In this document: positions 1-9,255 of the stretch, piece by piece
How the letters are laid out: every line of letters begins with the position of its first letter
Position numbering within the stretch: position 1 is the first letter of the stretch
Source: Chlamydiota bacterium
GTDB taxonomy: Bacteria; Chlamydiota; Chlamydiia; Chlamydiales; Rhabdochlamydiaceae
Reading direction: 5' to 3'
Length of the DNA: 64,000 nucleotides
Assembly: GCA_013288895.1 (NCBI GenBank)
Contig: JABDAY010000004.1
Coordinates: 1-64,000, forward strand
Made by a program: the position numbers and the translations under genes
Notes under the pieces: model-generated
What the model saw: the letters and a program-made list of their open reading frames with translations, nothing else
What the model was told of the DNA's origin: nothing
Databases searched by the model: none

Positions 1-2
1 TT

Positions 3-233
3 GAATATTTGCGCTCTCATCTTCAATTGCCAGAGTTTGGAGAAGTAAAAATTAAGCTGACTTTAAATAAAGACGGCAGCGTTGCTAAACTTTCCGTTTT
101 ACATGCGGAGAGCGAAAGGAATAAAAAACATTTAGAAACACATTTATTTACGATTCAGTTTCCCCCATTAGATGTGTTAGGAATAAAGAAACCGGAGCAG
201 ACCTTTGTACTTACGTTTTGTAATGATATTTAG
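3..233 (+). CDS. C-terminal fragment of a TolA/TonB-like protein (5' truncated by window)
   Basis: Open at window start; TonB/TolA C-terminal-like sequence (GEVKIKLTLNKDGSVAKLSVL); directly precedes tolB. Confidence 0.5.
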   Translation, partial: EYLRSHLQLPEFGEVKIKLTLNKDGSVAKLSVLHAESERNKKHLETHLFTIQFPPLDVLGIKKPEQTFVLTFCNDI

Positions 234-1506
234 CCTTCTATTGTTTGGTCTTTCAGCCGAGGAGGAGATCCGCGTCCATCTCACTACGGAATCTTTACTC
301 TTTCCTCTCTATTTGGGTGCCCTTCAAAATGAGGAAAGCTCTTTTGAAAATGAGTATTTACAAGATTTAGAAACCGTTTTGAGATTTGATTTACAATACA
401 ATGGCCATACACACGTTATTGAAAAAGAGGGTGAAAAAGAAAAACTCCTTCTCGCAGATTTGCAGCCCATGGCTTGGAAAAAAATGGGCGTTGCTTACGT
501 AGTCAAAGGGATTGTCCATCATCGCCATCTGACACTTATGGCCTTATCTACCCAAACAGGTAGACTGAAAAGCTTTAAAGAGATCCCCCTTAGTGGAGAG
601 ATTGCCCAAGATAGAAGACAGATCCACAAACTTGTCGACGCGATCAATCAGGAAATTTTTGATACATCTACCTTTGCAAATACACAGATCCTCTATTGCG
701 TTCAGGGAAGTGATAAATTTGCCTCTGAGATCTGGCAATGCGACTGGGATGGGAAAAATGCAAGGCAAGTCACAAAAGAACACAGCTATTGCGTCAGCCC
801 TGTATTTTTAAGTCGGAGCCAATTTCTCTATGTTTCTTATAAAAATGGGCAGCCAAAGATTTATATCGCATCAGTAAATGATGGTGTAGGTAAACAACTC
901 ATCGATTTAAAGGGAAATCAACTTCTGCCAGCATTAACACCCTCCCGCAATAAACTCGCCTTCATTAGCGATGCAGGGGGAAGAACAGATCTTTTTGTAC
1001 AACCTTTTTCCGAAGATGGGCGTGAAATGGGAAAACCGATCCAACTCTTTTCTTATCCAAGATCAACTCAGGCATCCCCAACCTTCAGTCCCGATGGTTC
1101 AAAAATTGCCTTTGTCTCTGACAAAGATGGGCCTCCACGCGTTTACATCATCCCAGTATCTGACAGCGGAAAAAGAGGAGAAGCGCATCTTATTACAAAA
1201 CAAAACAAAGAAAGTTCTTGTCCTGCATGGTCTCCTGATGGCACAAAATTAGCTTATAGTGCTAAAACAAATGCAATAAGGCAAATATGGATTTACGACT
1301 TTAAAACTGGAGAAGAGAGGCAATTGACATCAGGGCCTGGAAATAAAGAGAACCCTTTCTGGGCACCCGATAGCTTGCATCTTGTATTTAACTCGACCGA
1401 TCCTCTCTCTTCAGAAATATATTTAGCTAATTTAAACCAGCCTGAAGCCATTAAAATAACTCATGGCCCGGGCAAAAAACATTATCCAACGTGGGGAAGA
1501 AAATGA
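223..1506 (+). CDS. tolB: Tol-Pal system beta-propeller protein TolB
   Basis: WD40-like repeats (SPTFSPDGSKIAFVSD, PAWSPDGTKLAYSA), signal peptide; followed by pal. ATG at 223 preferred over the TTG at 205. Confidence 0.9.
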   Translation: MIFSLLLFGLSAEEEIRVHLTTESLLFPLYLGALQNEESSFENEYLQDLETVLRFDLQYNGHTHVIEKEGEKEKLLLADLQPMAWKKMGVAYVVKGIVHHRHLTLMALSTQTGRLKSFKEIPLSGEIAQDRRQIHKLVDAINQEIFDTSTFANTQILYCVQGSDKFASEIWQCDWDGKNARQVTKEHSYCVSPVFLSRSQFLYVSYKNGQPKIYIASVNDGVGKQLIDLKGNQLLPALTPSRNKLAFISDAGGRTDLFVQPFSEDGREMGKPIQLFSYPRSTQASPTFSPDGSKIAFVSDKDGPPRVYIIPVSDSGKRGEAHLITKQNKESSCPAWSPDGTKLAYSAKTNAIRQIWIYDFKTGEERQLTSGPGNKENPFWAPDSLHLVFNSTDPLSSEIYLANLNQPEAIKITHGPGKKHYPTWGRK

Positions 1507-2183
1507 GAACTATATATTTGAGTTTATTAATTGTGAGTCTGTTTTGTGGAATAACAGGCTGCAAAAAAAATAGCAATAATGTTTGCTGGGATGATAGTAG
1601 AACATCCGGGCATTACAAAGTTAAAGGCGCCTTATGGGGAAGCGATGATAACATAGCATCTTCTGATAAAGACGGATTTATTGGGCCGGCAGATGAAGAT
1701 TTTATCCCTTTAAAAGATGAAGACTTAAAGGCCCAATTTGCAGATAAAGTCACACCTCAATCTAACCTAGTTCCAGGAGCTCAAGGAAGCGGCATCCCAA
1801 AAATGGATAAGTTCCGCGCACCCCTTTCTCAGCTCGCATCTATTTTCCGCAATGTCCTCTTCAATACAGATGACCACATTCTACGCGGAAAAGAGGCTTT
1901 GGCAACAATAGATAGTATTGCTGACTATTTACTTGAGCATCCTGACACCTTCGTCTTTATTGAAGGGCATGCTGATGAGAGGGGCCCTGAGGCTTACAAC
2001 CTAGCCTTAGGCGCAAGAAGAGCTAACTACGTCCGTACGTTGCTTGTACAGCGGGGCGTTAACAATGATCAGCTCCATACTGTTTCCTATGGAAAAGAAA
2101 AACCCCTAGTTATTGGCCATGGCGCCGATGCATGGACAAAAAACAGACGCGCACAATTTAAAATTTATCAAAGCAAAGCATGA
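1491..2183 (+). CDS. pal: Peptidoglycan-associated lipoprotein Pal (OmpA-like domain)
   Basis: Lipobox (GITGC) and OmpA C-terminal motif (FIEGHADERGPEAYNLALGARRANYVRTLL). Confidence 0.92.
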   Translation: MGKKMRTIYLSLLIVSLFCGITGCKKNSNNVCWDDSRTSGHYKVKGALWGSDDNIASSDKDGFIGPADEDFIPLKDEDLKAQFADKVTPQSNLVPGAQGSGIPKMDKFRAPLSQLASIFRNVLFNTDDHILRGKEALATIDSIADYLLEHPDTFVFIEGHADERGPEAYNLALGARRANYVRTLLVQRGVNNDQLHTVSYGKEKPLVIGHGADAWTKNRRAQFKIYQSKA

Positions 2184-2710
2184 GATTCATTTTACTTTGT
2201 TTAATATTTTCTTTCTCACTCTATGGCCGCACCGATAACGATGCGGCTATGGATGAGCTGCGTCTTGAAATATCTGATTTAAAACATGCTTTAAATAGCT
2301 ATCAGGTAGACTTGCGTATTGCCGAAGAGAAAATTAAAAAGCAGGAAAATATCATCAAAAAGCAGCCAAAAATGACTGGCCTCGAAGATAAGCTCCTCAT
2401 TTTGGAAAAAAAGCTTGTTGCCATTGAAAAAGGGTATGAGAAATTAAGCAATCATACAAATCAAATTGAATCCAAGCTCTCTGAGGTGGGAAAATTAAAA
2501 GACACCCTCATGAGTCTTTCAAAAAATGCAAAAAAAGAGGCGCTCCCCGCTCCAGTTGATAAGTCCTATAAAACATATAAAGTAAAGGGGGGAGACAATC
2601 TGGAAAAAATTGCCAAAATTGAAAAGACCTCTGTCGATACCTTAAAAAAGGTAAACCATCTAGAAACCGACAAAATTTTTATCGGACAAATTTTAAAAAT
2701 CCCGGAATGA
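2180..2710 (+). CDS. Coiled-coil LysM-domain protein
   Basis: Signal peptide, coiled coil, C-terminal LysM (YKVKGGDNLEKIAKIEKTSVDTLKKVN). Confidence 0.8.
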   Translation: MRFILLCLIFSFSLYGRTDNDAAMDELRLEISDLKHALNSYQVDLRIAEEKIKKQENIIKKQPKMTGLEDKLLILEKKLVAIEKGYEKLSNHTNQIESKLSEVGKLKDTLMSLSKNAKKEALPAPVDKSYKTYKVKGGDNLEKIAKIEKTSVDTLKKVNHLETDKIFIGQILKIPE

Positions 2711-3513
2711 CTAATAATAATGACGCGAGCATAGGAATATTCGATTCAGGCTTCGGTGGCCTTACAGTGATGCGGGCTATCCGCGGAGCATTGCCCCATG
2801 AAAACATCATCTATTTTGGCGATACGGCAAGAGTCCCCTACGGAAGTAAAAGTCCCGAAACCATTTTCCGCTACACACTTGAGAATTCAGCATTTCTTGT
2901 CGATCAAGGGATCAAACTTCTGGTCATTGCATGCCATACCGCTTGCTCTATAGCCTTTAACGAAATTAAACGGATGAGCAAAGTTCCCATCGTAGGTGTT
3001 CTCCTCCCGGCTGTTGAAGAAGCAGTAAGACAAACGAAAAGTGGCAACCTGGCTATTTTAGGAACACGGGCTACCATTTCCTCTGGCGTATACCAAGACG
3101 AAATCAGTAAGCGCCTTCCAGAAGCAGAGCTGATGTCGATCTCATGCCCGTTGCTTGTCCCACTTGTTGAAGAAGGATATATCGAACATCCTGTAAGCGA
3201 GCTCATCATTCAAGAATATCTTCGCCCTCTGCGCCACAAGCAGATCGATACCCTTCTTTTAGCCTGCACCCATTACCCTTTATTATTCAACACGATCAAA
3301 AAAATCTTAGGAGAGGAGGTTGTCCTGATTGACCCCGCGGCAAGTTGCGCAGAATGTGTCAAAGAGCTCCTAACAAAAAAAAATCTTCTTAATCCCCAAA
3401 CAGACATTCCCAACTACCAGTTCTACGTCTCCGACGATCCAGAAAAATTCCGCTTGCTTGGCAAAACCTTCCTCAACTACCCGATCGAATACATCATTTC
3501 CAAACCTGTCTAA
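2707..3513 (+). CDS. murI: Glutamate racemase
   Basis: GIFDSGFGGLTVMRAI, IACHTACS, LLACTHYPLL motifs. Confidence 0.92.
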   Translation: MTNNNDASIGIFDSGFGGLTVMRAIRGALPHENIIYFGDTARVPYGSKSPETIFRYTLENSAFLVDQGIKLLVIACHTACSIAFNEIKRMSKVPIVGVLLPAVEEAVRQTKSGNLAILGTRATISSGVYQDEISKRLPEAELMSISCPLLVPLVEEGYIEHPVSELIIQEYLRPLRHKQIDTLLLACTHYPLLFNTIKKILGEEVVLIDPAASCAECVKELLTKKNLLNPQTDIPNYQFYVSDDPEKFRLLGKTFLNYPIEYIISKPV

Positions 3514-4399
3514 GTATTTGCCTAATCCGGTTGCCCAAGCCCGAATTAGTCGTTACCTTGCGTAGAGCTACCACACCTTGTTCCTTGTACATAGAGTCAA
3601 GGCAATTGCACACTGCCGGAGCGGCGATGGAAGAACCCCCAAAAATAGCCAAGTGACATTTGAACTCAGTTTCCTCAAAGGAAAATGCCGACAAATTACC
3701 TAAAAAGGGGTTCCCTAATGCAGTAGATACCACTTCTGCATACATCATTTGAGAAACTCTTGCCATTTTCCATTGACCATGGCCGTTATGCTCAACAAAT
3801 TCCTTCTGAGCAGCTACACTTCCACGATAGTTAACAATAACCATTTCATACCAACCTGATATACCTAAAGGTTCGGTTACTATCTCTCCTCTTTTTTGAA
3901 CAGAAAGATTATTTAGATAGTGACTATAAGGAGAGCCAGTCAAATAATTATAAACTGTCTGAAGTGTATCTAAGCAAGGCTTCTGGCCATATAAAGTTCC
4001 GGGAAAATAAAAAAGCTTGCTGGTCCCAAAAGGACAAGGCTCATCTGGAATTGGGGCGTGGGGAGGAACATCTATATCAACACCTGCACGCCTAAGCGCC
4101 CATTCTGCAAGAGATTGGTCTGTCATTCGAAATCTATTTCTATAGATATATTCAAATGAAGTGACATTCGGATATTTTTCTTTGAATTTCTCGTAGTCCT
4201 TCTCGACAATTTTTTTCCAAGGATTATAATTATCTTCAGAATTGGCCGCATGCATCCAGGCGCGGCATGTTCTTTCTGCGCGAGAAAGATCTGCAGTCGA
4301 CAAATAATGCATTATTGTCTGAATCTCCGAGTCGCACAATCTTCGTACAGTCGGAAAAGAGACTACGGCGGAAGAACTAGAAACTGCTGAACTCGACAT
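3494..4399 (-). CDS. F-box-like protein, putative host-directed effector (paralog 1)
   Basis: N-terminal F-box-like helices (LCDSEIQTIMHYLSTADLSRAERTCRAWMHAAN); C-terminal domain shared with 28757-29719 and 31917-32546. Confidence 0.65.
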   Translation of the reverse strand: MSSSAVSSSSAVVSFPTVRRLCDSEIQTIMHYLSTADLSRAERTCRAWMHAANSEDNYNPWKKIVEKDYEKFKEKYPNVTSFEYIYRNRFRMTDQSLAEWALRRAGVDIDVPPHAPIPDEPCPFGTSKLFYFPGTLYGQKPCLDTLQTVYNYLTGSPYSHYLNNLSVQKRGEIVTEPLGISGWYEMVIVNYRGSVAAQKEFVEHNGHGQWKMARVSQMMYAEVVSTALGNPFLGNLSAFSFEETEFKCHLAIFGGSSIAAPAVCNCLDSMYKEQGVVALRKVTTNSGLGNRIRQILRQVWK

Positions 4400-4481
4400 T
4401 TAAGAAATTCCAGAAATTATCTTTAGTAGCATGTCCATCATTATTATAGGCTATAGGTGCATTTACAGAAACCATTCTCCT

Positions 4482-4518
4482 AAGCCGCGACAGCGGCAAA
4501 ATTACCGCTTCTCGGTTA
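4482..4518. repeat. Short fragment (D) of the palindromic repeat family
   Basis: aagccgcgacagcggcaaaattaccgcttctcggtta resembles the right arm of copies A and B (gccgctttcgcggcaaaattaccacttcgtggtta). Confidence 0.65.
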
Positions 4519-4632
4519 TGATAGATTTCATCTGTAGAATTCTGGCAATTAGTTTGGGTGGTTTGTAAAAATTTGATGAATTTATTTTCTGAAAGTGGTT
4601 GAATGGTCTAAAATAATCGGAATAGGGGAAAA

Positions 4633-5331
4633 ATGCACAAGAAAAGAATTTTGCTCGTGGAAGACGAAGAGGATATTGCCGCGCTTATTAAACTGCAGGC
4701 AGAGATCTCTGGTTATAAACTTCATGTTGAAGTGGATGGAATCAACGGATTTAGAGCTGTTGAAAGAGAAAGGCCTGACCTTGTACTTCTAGACATTATG
4801 CTCCCAGGGCAAAATGGTCTAGATGTCGTGCGCAAAATGAAGGGCAATCCCGATTTAAAAAACATTCCCATTATTATTCTCTCTGCAAAAAGGGAAGAGC
4901 TCGACGTGGTTCTTGGACTGGAACTTGGGGCGGATGATTATGTTGCAAAACCTTTTTCTCCCAAAGTCCTTTTCTCACGTATTAAGGCAGTGCTAAGAAG
5001 AGAAAAAGAGCCTTCCAAAACGATTAAAACTTTCACCTTCGGCGATTACACATTGGAACCCGATCGTTATATTTTAAAAAAAGCAGATAAAATTGTCCCC
5101 ATCACCCTTTCCGAGTTTGGTATTCTGAAAAGACTGCTAAGCAATAGGGGCAAGGTAATGACAAGAAACCAGCTCCTCGACGATATTCACAATGACGATT
5201 CCTTTATTGTAGACAGAAATATCGACGTCCATATCGCGGCACTAAGAAAAAAACTAGGGCCCCATTTTGATTGGATTGAAACCGTGAGAGGAGTCGGCTA
5301 CCGCTTTAAAGAAGAGCCATCATTGGAATAA
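4633..5331 (+). CDS. OmpR/PhoB-family response regulator
   Basis: Receiver domain (VEDEEDI, LVLLDIMLPGQNGLDV, LGADDYVAKPFS) and winged helix (RNIDVHIAALRKKLG...ETVRGVGYRF). Confidence 0.9.
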   Translation: MHKKRILLVEDEEDIAALIKLQAEISGYKLHVEVDGINGFRAVERERPDLVLLDIMLPGQNGLDVVRKMKGNPDLKNIPIIILSAKREELDVVLGLELGADDYVAKPFSPKVLFSRIKAVLRREKEPSKTIKTFTFGDYTLEPDRYILKKADKIVPITLSEFGILKRLLSNRGKVMTRNQLLDDIHNDDSFIVDRNIDVHIAALRKKLGPHFDWIETVRGVGYRFKEEPSLE

Positions 5332-5337
5332 TACTAC

Positions 5338-6246
5338 ATGGAGCAAGTTCTCAAGCAATTTAAAACAGTAACCCGATCCTATACTCTGTTCCATATTGTC
5401 TTCTTTTCGCTTGGATTGCTTGAGCTCGTATCGTTTATTCTATTTTTCTCTTTTTTTACAAAGTCCTCTCTTGTGGCCTTTGCCCTGGCGGCTATCTTGC
5501 TAACCGTTTTTTCCTATTTTGTCCTCCTTTTTTACTATCAGGGGAAAAAACCGGAGCAGCTCTTTGAGCTTCGCAAACAATTTATGTCGATGCCTCGGGA
5601 TCCTGGGTCAACAATTTCTTCGACTTTACAGCTGATCGACCAATTAGATAAGCTGGAATATTCCTACTACCGCCTTCCAAAATATTTTAAAACCCTCTCC
5701 CCTTTACTGCAAAAATTTAGCTGCTTTTCCCATTGGAAAGATGTCCACCAAATGAAAGAGCTGCTCCTCCTTTCTGTGATCGACCAATATATCGAAATTG
5801 TCAAGGAAAAGCCCCTCGACCTCCAATCCCATTCTTCCTTGGGAGATACTTTTATTGAGCTCTCAAAGCTCTATACTGATCCGGGAGAATTTCGCCCCAC
5901 CCTCTGGACCTCTTCTGAGTATCAATCGCCCGAAATGAAAGAGAAATTTATAAAAGCTGCAGAAAAAGCTTTAACAGAATTTCAAATCGTTAAACACTTT
6001 GCACCTCATAATGCTTGGGTGCACGCCAAACTCGCCTCGATTTATAAAAACTTAGGGCGAAAAAAAGAGGAAATCAACGAATACGAAGAGATCCTTCAGC
6101 TTTCCCCGAGCGATAAAGAGGTCCTCCTCCGCCTTGGCATTCTCTATTTCCAAGAGGCCCACACAGCCAAAGCCCTCGAAATCTATGAGCAGCTCAAAGA
6201 ATCTGACGAACTGGCCGCCAAAGAGCTCATCTCCCACTACATTTAA
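5338..6246 (+). CDS. Membrane-anchored TPR-like protein
   Basis: Two N-terminal hydrophobic segments; TPR-like C-terminus. Confidence 0.6.
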   Translation: MEQVLKQFKTVTRSYTLFHIVFFSLGLLELVSFILFFSFFTKSSLVAFALAAILLTVFSYFVLLFYYQGKKPEQLFELRKQFMSMPRDPGSTISSTLQLIDQLDKLEYSYYRLPKYFKTLSPLLQKFSCFSHWKDVHQMKELLLLSVIDQYIEIVKEKPLDLQSHSSLGDTFIELSKLYTDPGEFRPTLWTSSEYQSPEMKEKFIKAAEKALTEFQIVKHFAPHNAWVHAKLASIYKNLGRKKEEINEYEEILQLSPSDKEVLLRLGILYFQEAHTAKALEIYEQLKESDELAAKELISHYI

Positions 6247-6247
6247 G

Positions 6248-6426
6248 AAAACGCAAAACGCAAAACAAGAATCGCAAAACAAAGAAAGAGGAAGATCGGG
6301 CACGCACGCGGGCACGGGCACGAAAGAGAAAAGAGCTTAAACTTTCTTCTTTTTCCGGATTTCGTGCCCGTGCCCGCGTGCGTGCCCGATCTTCTTTTCC
6401 AGTTTTGCGTTTTGCGTTTTGCGTTT
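6248..6426. repeat. Long inverted-repeat hairpin: cgcaaaac outer arms and GGGCAC-hexamer inner arms
   Basis: gatcgggcacgcacgcgggcacgggcacgaaag ... tttcgtgcccgtgcccgcgtgcgtgcccgatc flanked by aacgcaaaacgcaaaac / gttttgcgttttgcgtt. Confidence 0.9.
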
Positions 6427-6477
6427 ATTTTTAATTGGTTGTGCGTATAATCGAAAAAAATGCAGGAGCTATGAGTT

Positions 6478-9255
6478 ATGACCCATCTAAATTTTTCACG
6501 TGCTTGTTTTATTGTGATCCAAGCGCTCAGCATCAATGTTTTTGCAGAGTCAGCATTTATTCTGCACGAGAAAGGACATCAAAAGGAAGGGATCAATCCC
6601 GCTTTATTTTATGATAACGAAGATGTTTTGTCTCAAAGCAAACTAGATTCTTATATAGCTGAAAGCCAAGAACTTCAAAACAAGACTCATCCCCTTTCTT
6701 TGGAAGAAACTCTCTATCTTCGAAGAATTTCTGCTAATTGGAAGGAAAAGAAGTTTGAAGATGCAAAAAAGGAGATCTTAAGCTTTTTAAACTTATTTCC
6801 TACGAGTTCCGTCAGAGATCCCCTTTTTGCAATGCTTGGGGATCTTTATTTTCATGAAAAAGATTATAACAAAGCTTCTACAACCTACAGCCAAATTTTA
6901 ACCGACGCATATAAAGAGCGCACTTTTCTGAGCGAGCTTCGATCCCTCTATGAGCTTAAAAACTATGCAGCGGTATGCACTGCTGGAATGAATTTCCTTA
7001 AATCTCCTATACAGGTAGACAAAAGCAAGATTGACCATGTCAAATTTTTAACTGCCGAGTCATTTTACATCTTGGCAAAAGAGGGGGTTGATCTCGACCT
7101 TGCAAAAAAAGGAAAGGACCTTTACGAAACTCTTGGTGGAACAAAGTATGAAGAGGCCTCTCTCTATCCCCTTTCCCAGCTCCACTTACAGCTAGGCGAA
7201 CATGAAGAAGCTGCTGCTATATATATAAAACTCGCAGAAAGGTTCCCCAATAAAAAAGAAGAAATCCTACTTCAAACAGCTCAATTACAGTTGAATTTTG
7301 ACAGAGAAGAGGCTGCCAAGACTTATCTAAGAATTTGCGAACTGGGAGGGCAAAAAGCCCCTATTGCGGCGTATAATCTATTGACTCTACTTTTTGATGC
7401 AAAAAGCTACGAAAAAATCATCGAAGCTAAAGACTCCTTGCTTCCCCTTGTTGCAGAAGAACAAAAAGCGACCGCAGAATGGTATATTGGCTGGAGCTAT
7501 TACTCGGCCCAAGACTATAAAAATGCAGCAATTTATCTCGATGAGTTTGCATCTTCTGAAAAAGAGGGGAATGAACAACTAAAAACGGCCCTCCTTTCTT
7601 TGGTGAATTGCGCAGAAAAACAAAGAGACCTTTCTCTATTTAATAAGACACTCTCTCTTCTGCGGACTTATTATCAGGATGATCCGGTGATCGCAAAGGC
7701 TCTTTTAATCCGCGCGCAGCTATTCGCTGATAAAAATGAGCTTGTTAATAGTTTAAGTGACTTAAAAGAGATCAACTCCCGTTTCCCCGATTTTGAAGAA
7801 AATGAGACTGTTGCTTTTAACCTTGCCCTCCTTCTTTGCCAAGATAAGCAATGGGAAGAGAGCCGAAAATCATTCTCCGACTTTTTGGAAAAATATCCAG
7901 AAAGTGAAAAATCGAAACCCGCTTTTAGGCATATGCTCTTTGCATCTATTCAGAACTTAAAAACTCACCCTGATCAAAAGGAAGCGTTTATACAAGACCT
8001 AGAGTGGGTTCTTCCCCAAAAAGATGTCTTGAGTGAGAAGGAAAAAGAGGAATATAGTTTTGTCCTTATAAAAACGCTTTATGAACTGAATGAATATGAA
8101 AAAGCTCAGGAAGAACTCAATGTTTATCTCAAACAGGCTCCCGCTGAAAATCTGGCAGAAGCTCATCTCTTAATGGCAACATGTGAGAAAAAAAGAGTGG
8201 GTCTCACCCAAATTTTCATCACCCATGCTGAAAAGGCCCTCGAGCTAAAACCCCTTAGCCTCGAGAGCACCAATATCCATTTGCAACTCTTTAATGCCTA
8301 TTTACTATCAAACCAATTTGACGAAGCGGCAGAACATCTTCATTTGGCTGCAAAGCAAATCCCTATTAAAGAGGAAAACAAAGCCTGGCTTGCCAATTAC
8401 TATTATGGCAAAGCTAAGAATTCCACATGTAAGTTGAGCCAGGAAAGAGCCATTTTTTACATGGAGCCCTTATTATCAAGTTTAAGCCCCGCAAATGAAG
8501 CGGATGCACTGAAGCTTTCCTCTCTTTATGGAAAAGCTTCCGAGTTCGATAAACAAATCAATCTGTTAAAAAACCTAAATCTAGAGCAAAAGGAAAAGCC
8601 GGGCGGTTGGAAATTCCAAAGACAGACCCTATTTGAACTTGCAAAAGCTTATGAGGCATATGATGAAAAAGAAGACGCCTTAAGCATCTATGAGTCGCTT
8701 GCCGATTTAAAAATTGGTGCCTCTTACATCTCAAATGCAGCTCTTTTGCAGAAAATGAGATTGAAATTTGCCCTACTGCCAACTGAAAGAAGGAACGAAA
8801 AAGATGCTGAATTCACAGAAATTTTAAATGGGTTAAAAGACTTAGAGCTTAGTAAAAAGCTTTCTTCAGAGCCGATCCATTTTGAAGCTGCGCTCGACTA
8901 TGCAACAATCCTTTCTTCTATTTCAGACCCCGAATTCTCAGGCGCTGCAGAATGTTATCTATACCAACTGAAGAAAATCCAAGAAGATTTCTCTTCACAA
9001 GAAAGTCCTTTTGTAAAAGACTATTATTCTAATACAAGTGAACACCCTGAAAAAGAGGCTCTTGTAAAAAATTATCTTCGATTTGTCGACGCAGAGATTC
9101 TAAGAAATGAAGCTCTACTTTCTCAAAACGAGGGGAAAAAAGCGAAAGAACTTAAAGAAACTGCATTTTCCGAGCTTGAAAACTTAAGCTCTGCTAGTTC
9201 AATGAACGGAGAACTTAAAAAGCGCATTGCAAACAGCCTGGATTTATTAAAATGA
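6478..9255 (+). CDS. Large TPR-repeat protein
   Basis: 925-aa ORF, signal-peptide-like N-terminus, many TPR-like units. Confidence 0.75.
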   Translation: MTHLNFSRACFIVIQALSINVFAESAFILHEKGHQKEGINPALFYDNEDVLSQSKLDSYIAESQELQNKTHPLSLEETLYLRRISANWKEKKFEDAKKEILSFLNLFPTSSVRDPLFAMLGDLYFHEKDYNKASTTYSQILTDAYKERTFLSELRSLYELKNYAAVCTAGMNFLKSPIQVDKSKIDHVKFLTAESFYILAKEGVDLDLAKKGKDLYETLGGTKYEEASLYPLSQLHLQLGEHEEAAAIYIKLAERFPNKKEEILLQTAQLQLNFDREEAAKTYLRICELGGQKAPIAAYNLLTLLFDAKSYEKIIEAKDSLLPLVAEEQKATAEWYIGWSYYSAQDYKNAAIYLDEFASSEKEGNEQLKTALLSLVNCAEKQRDLSLFNKTLSLLRTYYQDDPVIAKALLIRAQLFADKNELVNSLSDLKEINSRFPDFEENETVAFNLALLLCQDKQWEESRKSFSDFLEKYPESEKSKPAFRHMLFASIQNLKTHPDQKEAFIQDLEWVLPQKDVLSEKEKEEYSFVLIKTLYELNEYEKAQEELNVYLKQAPAENLAEAHLLMATCEKKRVGLTQIFITHAEKALELKPLSLESTNIHLQLFNAYLLSNQFDEAAEHLHLAAKQIPIKEENKAWLANYYYGKAKNSTCKLSQERAIFYMEPLLSSLSPANEADALKLSSLYGKASEFDKQINLLKNLNLEQKEKPGGWKFQRQTLFELAKAYEAYDEKEDALSIYESLADLKIGASYISNAALLQKMRLKFALLPTERRNEKDAEFTEILNGLKDLELSKKLSSEPIHFEAALDYATILSSISDPEFSGAAECYLYQLKKIQEDFSSQESPFVKDYYSNTSEHPEKEALVKNYLRFVDAEILRNEALLSQNEGKKAKELKETAFSELENLSSASSMNGELKKRIANSLDLLK

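Noticed and set aside
3494-4632. Flanking duplication around the F-box gene next to murI
   Set aside because: Looked for a repeated murI or response-regulator end as at the other cassettes; none seen, only a small fragment of the palindromic repeat.
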